64,000 nt of DNA. It comes from Dorea formicigenerans. Lineage in GTDB: Bacteria; Bacillota; Clostridia; Lachnospirales; Lachnospiraceae. Where the stretch lies: positions 1,857,423 through 1,921,422 of the forward strand of contig NZ_CP102279.1 in NCBI RefSeq assembly GCF_025150245.1, read 5' to 3'. Each line of letters opens with the position of its first letter. The stretch's first letter is position 1. Positions 25,517 to 34,500 of the stretch are shown here, one piece after another. Below the pieces are notes generated by a model. The model was not told where the DNA came from, searched no databases, and worked only from the letters and a program-made list of their open reading frames with translations. Made by a program: the position numbers and the translations under genes.

Positions 25517-27511
25517 CTATTTTACTATTCTATAATATTCTCGTTCTGTCACCATAAATACAATACAATAAATCACTGCAAAGACTATAATTGTTGCTAT
25601 TGTGCATTCAATAAATAATGTGATGTTTGTCATGGAAAACATTGCCAGTAGTTTTGTAATGACTTTGAAGGCTGCTGCCACATGAATGATTGCCATAATA
25701 AGCGGCAGGAAGAAGATCATTAGCACCTGGCTTCGAATAGATTTTTTTACTTCTTGTTTATCCATGCCAACTTGCTGCATAATCTTGTAACGGCCTTTGT
25801 CGTCGTAACCTTCGGAAATCTGTTTGTAGTAAATAATGAGTACTGTTACCATGAGGAACATGAAGCCGAGATACATGCCCATGAAGAAGAGGCTGCCATA
25901 CAATTCGTAAAAGGAGTCTTTGTTAATTTGTCTTCCGCTACAGGAGCAGAAAGTTTCTGGAACTTGCTCACTCAGTGCTGTTCTGATCTGTTGTTCTACG
26001 TTCTTTTTTAATTCGCTGGAACCTTTCATATCGAAAGCCTCATAATAAGTCATTGCCATCAGGCTTGCTTTTGTTTCATCATTCTGTGTACTTTTTTCAT
26101 AAGTCTGTTTTAAAATATTCAGAATCTGTTCTTCGTCTTTCATAATCATGTAAGTAATTGGAATATCTTTATCGTTATTTTTCTCGTCTAATTGAGATTT
26201 GTCCAATTCTTTTTTTATATTAAATTTTGTATCATCTAAATAAATTTCATTCTGTCCGTAACTTTTTGTCTGAGTAGAAAAAAGAAGTACTTCTCCATCA
26301 TTTAATGTCTCATTTTTTTCTTCCAGACGGTTATAGTCTGCAAGTGGAATCAGCACAACTGAACTGGACGTTTTGTCTGAATAATATTTATCAGGATCCA
26401 GAATCATCTTATTTCCATCCAGATAACCGGTCAGTTCTCCCAAATGATAAATACGTTCATTTTCCGCCTTCGTATTATTTTTTCTTATAATTTCCTCAAT
26501 GATTGTATGCACTTTTTCTTCTGTCTGTGCATTTGTTCTGTAAATGCTCACCTCGCACTCTCGTGGATATCTGACGCTGATAATGTCATTCATACCCACA
26601 TAAAGGCAAACGGTAGTGGATACCATAATCAGTACCATCGTACTTAAGATGCAAATGTTTGCGAGCCCCACTGCGTTTTGTTTCATGCGGTAAACCATGC
26701 CGGATACTGCCGTAAAATGTTTTGCCTGGTAATAATATTTTTTGTTTTTCTTTAACATTTTCAGGACTGCGATACTTCCTGCAATAAACAGACCATAAGT
26801 TCCGAGCACAACACAGACAACTGCGAAGAAAAATTTTGTCATCGCATCCAGTGGATTTCCGGTCGTTTGTGCAATGTAATATCCGGTTCCAAGCAAAATC
26901 GCTCCCACAATCGCCAGAAGCCACTTTGTCTTTGGCTCACGCTCTCCTTGATTGCTCCCATGCAGAAGCTCTACCGGACTGACTATGCGGATCTGAAGCA
27001 AATTATAAAGAAGAATCAGTACGAAAATTGCCATAAAAAATACAAATGTCTTCTCCAGCACCGGAATCTCTACCGTAACTTTCACACTGATATCATAATG
27101 TAAAAGTTTTCCAAGTACAAGATACATCAGCTTTCCAAATACAATACCTAAGAGTATACCACCGAAAATACTGATAAATGCAGTAATCACCGCCTCAATC
27201 GCAAGCATTTTTGCAATATGTCCTTTTCCCATACCAAGAATATTGTAAATCCCGATTTCCCGCTTTCTTCGCTTAATCAGGAAACTGTTCGTATAGAATA
27301 GAAAAATTACAGAAAAGATCATCAGCAGTCCATTCATATAGCCCATAATCAATTTCACATTTTTACTTAGCCCGTTATTTCCCTGTGCCATACCACCAAC
27401 AATGTAGTACATCATAACAGAAAGTACTGCCATTAAAATGTATGGAACATACGTCTTACGATTGTTTTTCAGATTGGTGATTGCAAGTTTTCCATAGATT
27501 TTGCTACTCAA
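25517..27511 (-). CDS. Bce-type ABC transporter permease (FtsX-like, peptide antibiotic detoxification)
   Basis: This protein of about 664 residues has the BceB layout: an N-terminal helix after KLAITNLKNNRKTYVPYILM, a block of helices to residue ~310, a large extracellular domain (about residues 310-540) and a final set of helices with the RYKIMQQVGMDKQEVKKSIRSQ coupling motif. Such permeases sense and counter cell-wall-active peptides such as bacitracin or lantibiotics and also signal to their kinase. The preferred start is TTG at 27511, 8 bases after AGGAGG; the GTG at 27520 touches that site. The gene overlaps the ATPase gene by 8 bases. It ends next to the hairpin half at 25449-25476. 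Confidence 0.9.
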   Translation of the reverse strand: MSSKIYGKLAITNLKNNRKTYVPYILMAVLSVMMYYIVGGMAQGNNGLSKNVKLIMGYMNGLLMIFSVIFLFYTNSFLIKRRKREIGIYNILGMGKGHIAKMLAIEAVITAFISIFGGILLGIVFGKLMYLVLGKLLHYDISVKVTVEIPVLEKTFVFFMAIFVLILLYNLLQIRIVSPVELLHGSNQGEREPKTKWLLAIVGAILLGTGYYIAQTTGNPLDAMTKFFFAVVCVVLGTYGLFIAGSIAVLKMLKKNKKYYYQAKHFTAVSGMVYRMKQNAVGLANICILSTMVLIMVSTTVCLYVGMNDIISVRYPRECEVSIYRTNAQTEEKVHTIIEEIIRKNNTKAENERIYHLGELTGYLDGNKMILDPDKYYSDKTSSSVVLIPLADYNRLEEKNETLNDGEVLLFSTQTKSYGQNEIYLDDTKFNIKKELDKSQLDEKNNDKDIPITYMIMKDEEQILNILKQTYEKSTQNDETKASLMAMTYYEAFDMKGSSELKKNVEQQIRTALSEQVPETFCSCSGRQINKDSFYELYGSLFFMGMYLGFMFLMVTVLIIYYKQISEGYDDKGRYKIMQQVGMDKQEVKKSIRSQVLMIFFLPLIMAIIHVAAAFKVITKLLAMFSMTNITLFIECTIATIIVFAVIYCIVFMVTEREYYRIVK

Positions 27512-28271
27512 CGCGCTCACCTCCTGCTTCGAGAACAGTCAGTGTGTCGGAAATTTTCTGATACATCTGTTCATCAGTCAGATTGCCACGGTACAACTGA
27601 TGGAATACCTCACCATCTTTAATGAACATCACGCGATTTGCACTACTGGCAGCTTTCACACTGTGAGTGACCATGAGAATTGTCTGTCCATCATGGTTCA
27701 CAGAAGAAAACAAGCGAAGAAGTTCCTGCGCTGCCTTGGAATCCAGTGCTCCGGTCGGCTCATCTGCCAGAACGATCTGCGGCTTGATAATCAGCGCTCT
27801 TGCCACTGCCACACGTTGCTTCTGTCCACCAGACACTTCGTACGGGTACTTTTCCAGAATTTTTTCAATACCAAGATGCCTCGCGATCGGCGCAAGGCGC
27901 TGTTCCATTTCTTCATATCTTCTTCCGGACAGAACCAGTGGCAGAAAAATGTTATCTTTCAGTGTAAATGTATCTAACAAATGAAAATCCTGAAATACAA
28001 ATCCAAGATTCTGACGACGAAATGCAGACATTTCCTTTTCCTTAATCGTACTTAAATCTCTTCCCTTTAAAATGACCTTGCCACTTGTCGGGCAGTCAAG
28101 CTGTGCCAGAATATTTAACAGGGTACTTTTACCAGAACCAGACTCTCCCATGATTGCCACATATTCTCCCGGCTCTACTGAAAAATTCACATCACGAAGT
28201 GCCTCTACTTTATTGCCCCCAAAACGAGTCGTATATATTTTCTTTACATTTTTCACTTCCAATAACGCCAT
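27504..28271 (-). CDS. Bce-type ABC transporter ATP-binding protein
   Basis: This 255-residue ATPase of the MacB/LolD class has Walker [13 protein letters not shown], signature VSGGQKQRVAVARAL and Walker B IVLADEPTGALDSKA. It pairs with the FtsX-like permease encoded next. Position directly after a two-component system is the standard order of Bce modules, which give resistance to antimicrobial peptides that bind lipid II cycle intermediates. A regulator-type operator is found 150 bases upstream at 28427-28440, so the transporter is probably induced by its own two-component system. Confidence 0.93.
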   Translation of the reverse strand: MALLEVKNVKKIYTTRFGGNKVEALRDVNFSVEPGEYVAIMGESGSGKSTLLNILAQLDCPTSGKVILKGRDLSTIKEKEMSAFRRQNLGFVFQDFHLLDTFTLKDNIFLPLVLSGRRYEEMEQRLAPIARHLGIEKILEKYPYEVSGGQKQRVAVARALIIKPQIVLADEPTGALDSKAAQELLRLFSSVNHDGQTILMVTHSVKAASSANRVMFIKDGEVFHQLYRGNLTDEQMYQKISDTLTVLEAGGERVE

Positions 28272-28426
28272 ATCAATTTCTCCTTCTTTTTCATTGTATA
28301 AAAACTGCTTTCAAAATCCTGCGGACATGTCTTTCACACGATTTTTTTAACTTCTTTACACAATCAATTATAAAAAAAGAAGAAATGCATTTCCATTGAT
28401 TTTGGTTACATTTCCCCCTGCTAATC

Positions 28427-28440
28427 TTACAATCTTGTCA
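28427..28440 (-). promoter_or_regulatory. Candidate BceR-type operator upstream of the ABC genes
   Basis: The minus strand reads TGACA-AGAT-TGTAA, an exact match to the TNACA-N4-TGTAA consensus I recall for BceR-like regulators. It directly follows the kinase stop codon. The site and the bases after it (TTGTAAGATTAGCAGGGG) resemble the region upstream of the response regulator gene. Confidence 0.65.
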
Positions 28441-28444
28441 CTAT

Positions 28445-29455
28445 TTACTCTACCTGTAAATTTTCTTTCATCAGATACAATAACACCCGTGTTCCTTTTC
28501 CCAGCTTAGATTCTACTCGGATCTGGCAACGGAGCTTCTCTATAATCTGCTTACATAAATAAAGACCGATGCCTGTAGATTTCTTATCACTTCTTCCATT
28601 ATACCCGGTGAATCCCTTTTCGAAAATACGCGGCAAGTCTTCTGAGCATATACCGATGCCTGTGTCCTCAATTACAAGCCAATCATCTTCCATATAAATA
28701 GAAATGCTTCCTTCGACTGTGTATTTCAATGCATTGGACAAAATCTGCTCCAGTACAAAAACGAGCCATTTTTCATCTGTCGTAACGGTTACCCGAAGTG
28801 CTTCATAATGTAATGCCAATTTCTGCATGGCAAACATACGGGAATACTTCTTAAGTGCCTGCTTTACCAGATTGTCCAAAGCATATTCCTTCAGCATAAG
28901 ATCTCCCGACATATCCTCCATACGCACATAAGTCAGAACCATTTCCACATACTGTTCTGTCTTAAAAAGTTCTGTCTGCATATCCTGCAAAAGCTCATAA
29001 GTTCTGGCATCTTCCGTGTCGCCGGCTGCCTGCGCAAGCACTTTCATGGCAGCAATCGGTGTCTTGATCTGATGCGCCCACATACTGTAATAATCTTTCA
29101 TTTCCTGGCGCCCAATCCGCTCCGCTGATTGCAGATCAGACATTTTCTTATACATATTTTGAATAATTGCCTGATACTCTAACTCGATATATGACCTTGT
29201 CGCCGGAAGATTTTCCGTCACCTCTTCCAAACGCTGCTTTGCCTCAATGACTGCCACACCCTTCTTATAATATTGGTTAAATTTGAAAATTCCATATCCA
29301 AGCAGCCAGATTGCGGAAAGAAAAAATGCATAGTTCACCGCATCAACTGGCAAGTTGCTCAGGCTGAAAATGACATAAAACACACCAATGAATCCAATAT
29401 ACAGGCAGATATCGCCTCTTTTTTCTTTCAAAAAACTCCCCAGCAGCTTTATCAT
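28445..29455 (-). CDS. Bce-type intramembrane-sensing histidine kinase
   Basis: The kinase has 336 residues. Two N-terminal membrane helices with almost no extracellular loop (LYIGFIGVFYVIFSLSNLP and NYAFFLSAIWLLGYGIFKF) mark an intramembrane-sensing kinase, which depends on the ABC permease for input. The phospho-acceptor histidine is in MWAHQIKTPIAAMK; the ATPase domain has N-box LSNALKYT, G1 IEDTGIGI and G2 GIGLYLCKQI. The start ATG 29455 overlaps the regulator stop codon as ATGA; a longer frame from 29494 would overlap the regulator gene far more. Confidence 0.92.
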   Translation of the reverse strand: MIKLLGSFLKEKRGDICLYIGFIGVFYVIFSLSNLPVDAVNYAFFLSAIWLLGYGIFKFNQYYKKGVAVIEAKQRLEEVTENLPATRSYIELEYQAIIQNMYKKMSDLQSAERIGRQEMKDYYSMWAHQIKTPIAAMKVLAQAAGDTEDARTYELLQDMQTELFKTEQYVEMVLTYVRMEDMSGDLMLKEYALDNLVKQALKKYSRMFAMQKLALHYEALRVTVTTDEKWLVFVLEQILSNALKYTVEGSISIYMEDDWLVIEDTGIGICSEDLPRIFEKGFTGYNGRSDKKSTGIGLYLCKQIIEKLRCQIRVESKLGKGTRVLLYLMKENLQVE

Positions 29456-30123
29456 TCCACAATATACCCAATTCCTTTCTTCGTCTGAATCCAATTTTCT
29501 GCTCCGATTTCTTCCAATTTCTTTCTAAGCCTCGCCACATTCACTGTCAATGTATTATCGTCAATGAACTCATCACTCTCCCACAACCTCGTAATCAGAT
29601 TTTCCCTTGAAACAATCCGTCCTGAATTCTCCATCAGAAGCTTCAGAATCCGGAATTCATTTTTCGTAAGCTCCACCGACTGACTCCCACAGGTCACTGT
29701 CGCATCATTAACATTTAGCATCACTCCTGCATGCTCAAGTACGTCCATCGTCCCACGGAATGCATAAGCTCGCCGAAGCACCGCCTGCACCTTCGCCGTC
29801 ACTACGCTAAGGTCAAATGGTTTCTCCACAAATTCATCTCCGCCCATATTCATGGCCATAACAATATTCATATTATCATTTGCCGATGATAAGAAGATAA
29901 TCGGTACTTTTGAAATCTTGCGGATCTCCTGGCACCAATGGAACCCATTAAACAATGGCAATACAATATCCAGGAGCACAAGCTGCGGCTCATACTCCCG
30001 GAAATCTTCCATCACATTCTTAAAATTCGTCACACAATGCACCTCATAATCCCATGTTCTTAAATGCTCCGCCAGCACATTTGCAATCGTCCGGTCGTCT
30101 TCTATAATTAAGATTCTATACAT
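29452..30123 (-). CDS. Bce-type response regulator (OmpR family)
   Basis: The 223-residue regulator has a receiver domain (MYRILIIEDDRTIANVL, phospho-acceptor Asp in LVLLDIVLPLFNG, Lys in VEKPFD) and a winged-helix DNA-binding domain (VELTKNEFRILKLLMENSG...LWESDEFIDDNTLTVNVARLRKKL). It is the first gene of the four-gene module. Phosphorylation by the kinase should activate the operators at 28427 and 30198. The 4-base overlap with the kinase gene implies coupled translation. Confidence 0.93.
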   Translation of the reverse strand: MYRILIIEDDRTIANVLAEHLRTWDYEVHCVTNFKNVMEDFREYEPQLVLLDIVLPLFNGFHWCQEIRKISKVPIIFLSSANDNMNIVMAMNMGGDEFVEKPFDLSVVTAKVQAVLRRAYAFRGTMDVLEHAGVMLNVNDATVTCGSQSVELTKNEFRILKLLMENSGRIVSRENLITRLWESDEFIDDNTLTVNVARLRKKLEEIGAENWIQTKKGIGYIVE

Positions 30124-30197
30124 ACATCCTCCTAAGTCACCCGTTTGGCAATAGTGTAACTGATTTTTTTCGATTTGTGTATAGTTCTCCTCAAATC

Positions 30198-30211
30198 TTA
30201 CAAAAATTTAA
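30198..30211 (-). promoter_or_regulatory. Candidate BceR-type operator upstream of the response regulator
   Basis: The minus strand reads TTAAA-TTTT-TGTAA, one mismatch from TNACA-N4-TGTAA. The bases that follow (TTGTAAGATTTGAGGAG, then TATACA) parallel the operator at 28427. The -35 region is poor, as expected for an activated promoter. It suggests autoregulation. Confidence 0.5.
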
Positions 30212-30234
30212 GGTTCCGTGTTAAGTCCGAATCT

Positions 30235-30250
30235 CCCAGCTGATATAAAT
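30235..30250 (+). repeat. Short repeat CCCAGCTGATATAAA
   Basis: This 15-16 base run recurs, with one change, at 31497-31512 in the same orientation. The two copies lie just outside either end of aroE. It may be a remnant of the larger inverted-repeat element at 31425-31510. Confidence 0.5.
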
Positions 30251-30264
30251 CTTTCTTTTATTCT

Positions 30265-31140
30265 CTACTCCGCAAAGAATTTTGCTTTCACGTCTTCCAC
30301 CGGCATTTCCTGGCCTGTAAACAAATGAAACGCCTCTGCCCCTTGCCACAGGAGCATACCTTTTCCACCGACCACACATTTCACACCGGCTTCTTTCGCC
30401 TCGCGCATCATACGTGTCTCCTTCGGATTATAAATAATCTCCGCAACGACCAAATCTTCCCTATATACAGAAGTGTCCTGGATCATCGTCCCTTTCTCAT
30501 TCGGTTTCATGCCCACATTTGTTGCATTTACAAGAATATCACTCTCTCCAATACTCTTATACAATGCTTTTTTATCTGCCATATCACAGACCTGTATCTT
30601 GCACTCTGGTGCAAATTCTAATATTTTCTTCGCAATCTTCTCAAGCTTTTCGAAGTTTGCTCCCTTTCGGTTAAACACATGAATCTCGGAAGCTCCGTCC
30701 AGTGCAAGCTGTACAAAAATTGCAGTTCCGGCTCCACCACCGCCCATAAGTGTAATTGTCTTATCTTTTACAGAGACGCCGTGTTCTGCAAGATTTTTCA
30801 CAAATCCGACTCCGTCTGTATTGTGCCCAATTAGTTTTCCATTTTCATTCACTACCGTATTGGAAGCGCCCATGATCTGCGCTGCCGGAGACAACTCATC
30901 GACCTGTCTTGCAACTTCCATCTTACATGGCATCGTCACATTAAAACCGCGGATTTTAAGAAGTCTCGCCGCATCCAGAAATTCTCCTACCTGGTCTTCT
31001 TTTATCTCAAATGCCATGTAGGCATAGTCAAGTCCTAATTTTTCAAAGCTGTAATTGTGCATTGCCGGAGAACCGGAATGTCCCACCGGAGAACCAATCA
31101 GTGCTAATAATGTCGTTGTTCCGCTAATTCTTTTTTCCAT
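30265..31140 (-). CDS. aroE: Shikimate dehydrogenase
   Basis: This 291-residue enzyme reduces 3-dehydroshikimate to shikimate with NADPH in aromatic amino acid synthesis. Visible motifs are the substrate loop IGSPVGHSGSPAMHNYSF, the catalytic lysine in GFNVTMPCKMEVA, the NADP-binding turn LMGGGGAGTAIF and the IYNPKETRMMREA segment. The FNRKG run after the second strand resembles YdiB-like members that may accept quinate or NAD. It stands alone, without other aro genes, between the Bce module and the repeat-rich spacer before carB. Confidence 0.93.
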   Translation of the reverse strand: MEKRISGTTTLLALIGSPVGHSGSPAMHNYSFEKLGLDYAYMAFEIKEDQVGEFLDAARLLKIRGFNVTMPCKMEVARQVDELSPAAQIMGASNTVVNENGKLIGHNTDGVGFVKNLAEHGVSVKDKTITLMGGGGAGTAIFVQLALDGASEIHVFNRKGANFEKLEKIAKKILEFAPECKIQVCDMADKKALYKSIGESDILVNATNVGMKPNEKGTMIQDTSVYREDLVVAEIIYNPKETRMMREAKEAGVKCVVGGKGMLLWQGAEAFHLFTGQEMPVEDVKAKFFAE

Positions 31141-31280
31141 GTCATGTACCTCTTCCAGTCATTATATAATATTATCAATTATGTTCTAAAACAACTGATT
31201 TTCTGATTCCAATTATAACACACCGCTAAACTGACCGCACTCTTTAATTATCTTACATTCTCAGAGATTGTTTTCACTTT

Positions 31281-31353
31281 CAAGAATGCCTCGGCATTCT
31301 TGCTGCGAGGTGCGCGTCATGCAATTGCATGACATACTTCTACTGCGCACCTC
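31281..31353 (+). repeat. 73-bp two-hairpin repeat, copy 1
   Basis: The first hairpin is CAAGAATGCC-TC-GGCATTCTTG; the second has GAGGTGCGC/GCGCACCTC arms (31307-31315, 31345-31353) enclosing the palindrome GTCATGCAATTGCATGAC. An identical 73-base copy lies inverted at 38852-38924. Confidence 0.95.
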
Positions 31354-31424
31354 TGCAAGTCTACACTCCGTTTCGGTCGGCGCAAAACCATTGTCCACCG
31401 GACAATGTGCGCCCTACCGGAGGC

Positions 31425-31510
31425 TATATCAGCTGGGGGATTGACTCCCACCACTGATACCAGCTTGTTTCTCACCACCTATAGGTGGGAGTCATCTTCC
31501 AGCTGATATA
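31425..31510. repeat. 86-bp imperfect inverted-repeat element
   Basis: Ends TATATCAGCTGG (31425-31436) and CCAGCTGATATA (31499-31510) are perfect complements, as are ACTCCCACC (31444-31452) and GGTGGGAGT (31484-31492). A small palindrome CCACCTATAGGTGG sits near the tip. It could be a miniature mobile element or a repeat of the REP kind. Confidence 0.75.
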
Positions 31511-31555
31511 AAAAGACAGCCACGACACATTTTGTGCGCCATGGCTGCCTTTTTC
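31508..31555 (-). terminator. Terminator of carB (bidirectional)
   Basis: On the minus strand AAAGGCAGCCA pairs with TGGCTGTCTTT around a GCACA/TGTGT inner stem, followed by TTTTTATA. The plus strand has a T-run as well, so it may also protect against transcription from the other side. Confidence 0.8.
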
Positions 31556-31598
31556 AATACCACCCTCATCTCATGATATTTTCTACTTTCAAGAATGC

Positions 31599-34500
31599 CT
31601 ATACTGCCTGAATCTTTGCAATGTCCACCAGTGTCAGTTTCTGAATATCTGTATTCTCCAGACTGGTGATCAGTGCTTTTGCTGTATCGATAGCTGTCAG
31701 GACATTGACACCCGTCTCAATTGCACTTCTTCGAATTACGAAACCGTCTTTGGAGTGTTCTGCTCCCTGTGGCGGAGTATCAATAACAAGATCTATCTTA
31801 TGTCCAAGGATCAGATCCATGAGGTTCGGTGTGCTCTGTTCAATCTTGTTGACTGCAATTGCTTTCACACCTGCTTCTGTAAGTGCTTCTGCTGTTCCTT
31901 TTGTCGCAAAAATCTTGTATCCGATCTTTTCAAAACGTTTACCGATTTCTACAGCCTCATCCTTATCCTCATCACGGACAGTCATAATCATATTGCTAAA
32001 TTTCGGAAGTTTGATTCCTGCACCTAAGAATGCTTTATATAGCGCCTCGTCAAATGTCTTGGCAATTCCAAGGCACTCTCCTGTAGACTTCATTTCTGGT
32101 CCAAGGCTGATATCTGCATCACGGATCTTCTCGAAAGAGAATACCGGCATTTTAACTGCATAGTAATCTGCCTCCGGCTGAAGTCCCGGTGTATATCCAA
32201 GTTCTTTGATCTTGTGACCGATAATCACTTTTGTTGCCAGTGGAACAATTGGAATTCCAGTTACTTTACTAATGTATGGTACCGTACGGCTGGATCTTGG
32301 GTTTACCTCGATAACATAAACCTCTTCACCACACACAATGAACTGAATATTAATCAGTCCGATGACATGCAGGGATTTTGCAAGTCGTCTTGTATATTCT
32401 TCAATAGTACGTTTTGTCTTATCAGAAATACTCTTTGCAGGATATACAGAGATACTATCTCCGGAATGGATACCCGCACGCTCAATATGCTCCATGATAC
32501 CTGGAATCAGGATATCTTCTCCGTCACATACGGCATCGACCTCAATCTCTTTTCCCTGTAAATATTTGTCTACCAGAATCGGGTGATCCTGCGCAATCTG
32601 ATTGATGATTCCGATAAATTCCTCGATATCATTATCGTTAATAGCAATCTGCATACCTTGTCCGCCAAGCACATAGGACGGTCTTACCAGTACCGGATAG
32701 CCGAGTCTGTTCGCAACAGTCTTTGCCTCCTCAGCTGTAAATACAGTTCCACCAGTCGGTCTTGGAATCTGGCATTTTTCCAGAATTTCATCAAATAATT
32801 CGCGATCTTCGGCTGCATCTACATCTTCTGCTTTTGTACCAAGAATTGGCACTCCCATTTTCATCAATGCTTCTGTCAATTTAATTGCTGTCTGACCACC
32901 GAACTGAACAACTGCTCCGTCCGGCCTCTCCAGGTCTACAATGCTCTCTACATCTTCCGGTGTCAGCGGCTCAAAATAAAGCTTATCGGCAATATCGAAG
33001 TCCGTGCTGACTGTCTCCGGGTTATTATTGATGATAATTGTCTCGTATCCCTCTTTTGCAAATGCCCATGTACAGTGTACGGAACAGAAATCGAACTCGA
33101 TTCCCTGTCCGATACGGATTGGACCAGAACCAAGGACAAGAACCTTTTTCTTACCGGAAGTCTCTTCTACTTCATTTTCACTTCCAAATACAGAGTAATA
33201 ATACGGTGTTTCTGCCGCGAACTCAGCGGCACAGGTATCTACCATTTTGTAAGATGCGGTAATACCGTATACCATTCTAAGATCATGCACCTGTCTTTCT
33301 GTAAGACCTGTCAGTCTTGCGATAACCTCGTCCGGGAACTCCAGGCGTTTTGCTTCTTTTAATAATTCCTTTCCAATTCCGCCACGTCCAGACGCTACTC
33401 TTGGCGCGCATGCACGCAGAGACTGCTCCATCTCTACCAGGTTTGCAATCTTATCGATAAACCAAATATCAATCTTTGTAATCTTATGTATTTCTGTATA
33501 AGGAATTCCTCTTCTAACTGCCTCTGCAATCTTCCAGATTCTCTGATCGTCTACTACGTCCAATGCGTTCATCAGTTCTTCTCTGGAAAGATGACTGAAA
33601 TCATAGGACATAAGACTGTCCACATGCTGTTCCAAAGATCGGATTGCTTTCATAAGCGCTCCCTCAAAATTATCACAAATACTCATGACCTCTCCGGTCG
33701 CCTTCATCTGTGTAGTCAGTGTACGTTTTGCACTGATAAATTTATCAAATGGAAGTCTCGGAATCTTAACAACACAATAATCAAGCATCGGTTCAAAACT
33801 TGCATATGTCTTCTTTGTAACTGCATTTTTAATCTCGTCAAGTGTATATCCAAGCGCAATCTTTGCTGCTACCTTTGCGATTGGATAACCCGTAGCTTTC
33901 GATGCAAGCGCAGAAGAACGGCTGACACGTGGATTTACTTCAATAACACAATATTCAAATGATTCCGGATTCAGGGCATACTGTACGTTGCAGCCTCCTG
34001 TAATATTAAGCTCACTAATGATATTGAGGGCTGATGTACGGAGCATCTGATATTCTTTATCGCCCAGCGTCTGAGACGGTGCTACAACAATACTGTCTCC
34101 GGTATGTACACCAACCGGATCAATATTTTCCATATTACAAACCGTGATACAATTTCCTGCTGCATCACGCATTACCTCATATTCAATCTCTTTCCATCCT
34201 GCGATACAACGTTCAACAAGTACCTGACCCACACGGGAAAGACGAAGTCCATTTTCAAGAATCTCTACAAGCTGACGTCTGTCATGTGCAATTCCACCAC
34301 CGCTTCCGCCAAGAGTGTATGCCGGACGAAGAACGACCGGATATCCAATCTTTTCTGCAAATTCGATTCCGTCCTCTACGCTTTCAACTACAAGTGATGC
34401 TGCACATGGTTCGCCAATTTTTTCCATTGTTGATTTAAATTCCAGACGATCCTCTGCCTTCTTAATTGTCTGAGCTGTTGTTCCGATCAAGCGGACATTA

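Larger units (their letters stand above)
31276..31600. repeat. Composite palindromic repeat block between aroE and carB
   Basis: The 458-base spacer 31141-31598 has no gene. It is bracketed by a 16-base direct repeat, ACTTTCAAGAATGCCT, at 31276-31291 and 31585-31600. Inside lie, in order, the 73-bp repeat (31281-31353), a GC-rich hairpin with ATTGTCC/GGACAAT arms (about 31365-31422), an inverted repeat with TATATCAGCTGG/CCAGCTGATATA ends (31425-31510) and the carB terminator. The second direct repeat ends on the carB stop codon. Confidence 0.8.

Noticed and set aside
27501-27977. Plus-strand frame of 158 codons opposite the ABC ATPase gene
   Set aside because: The opposite strand carries all ATPase motifs, and this frame has none.
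31281-31353. tRNA or structured small RNA gene
   Set aside because: The hairpins do not form a cloverleaf and there is no T-loop or acceptor pairing; an inverted identical copy elsewhere fits a repeat.
31276-31600. CRISPR array in the repeat-rich spacer
   Set aside because: The repeats are different palindromes, not regularly spaced identical units, and there are no spacers or cas genes.
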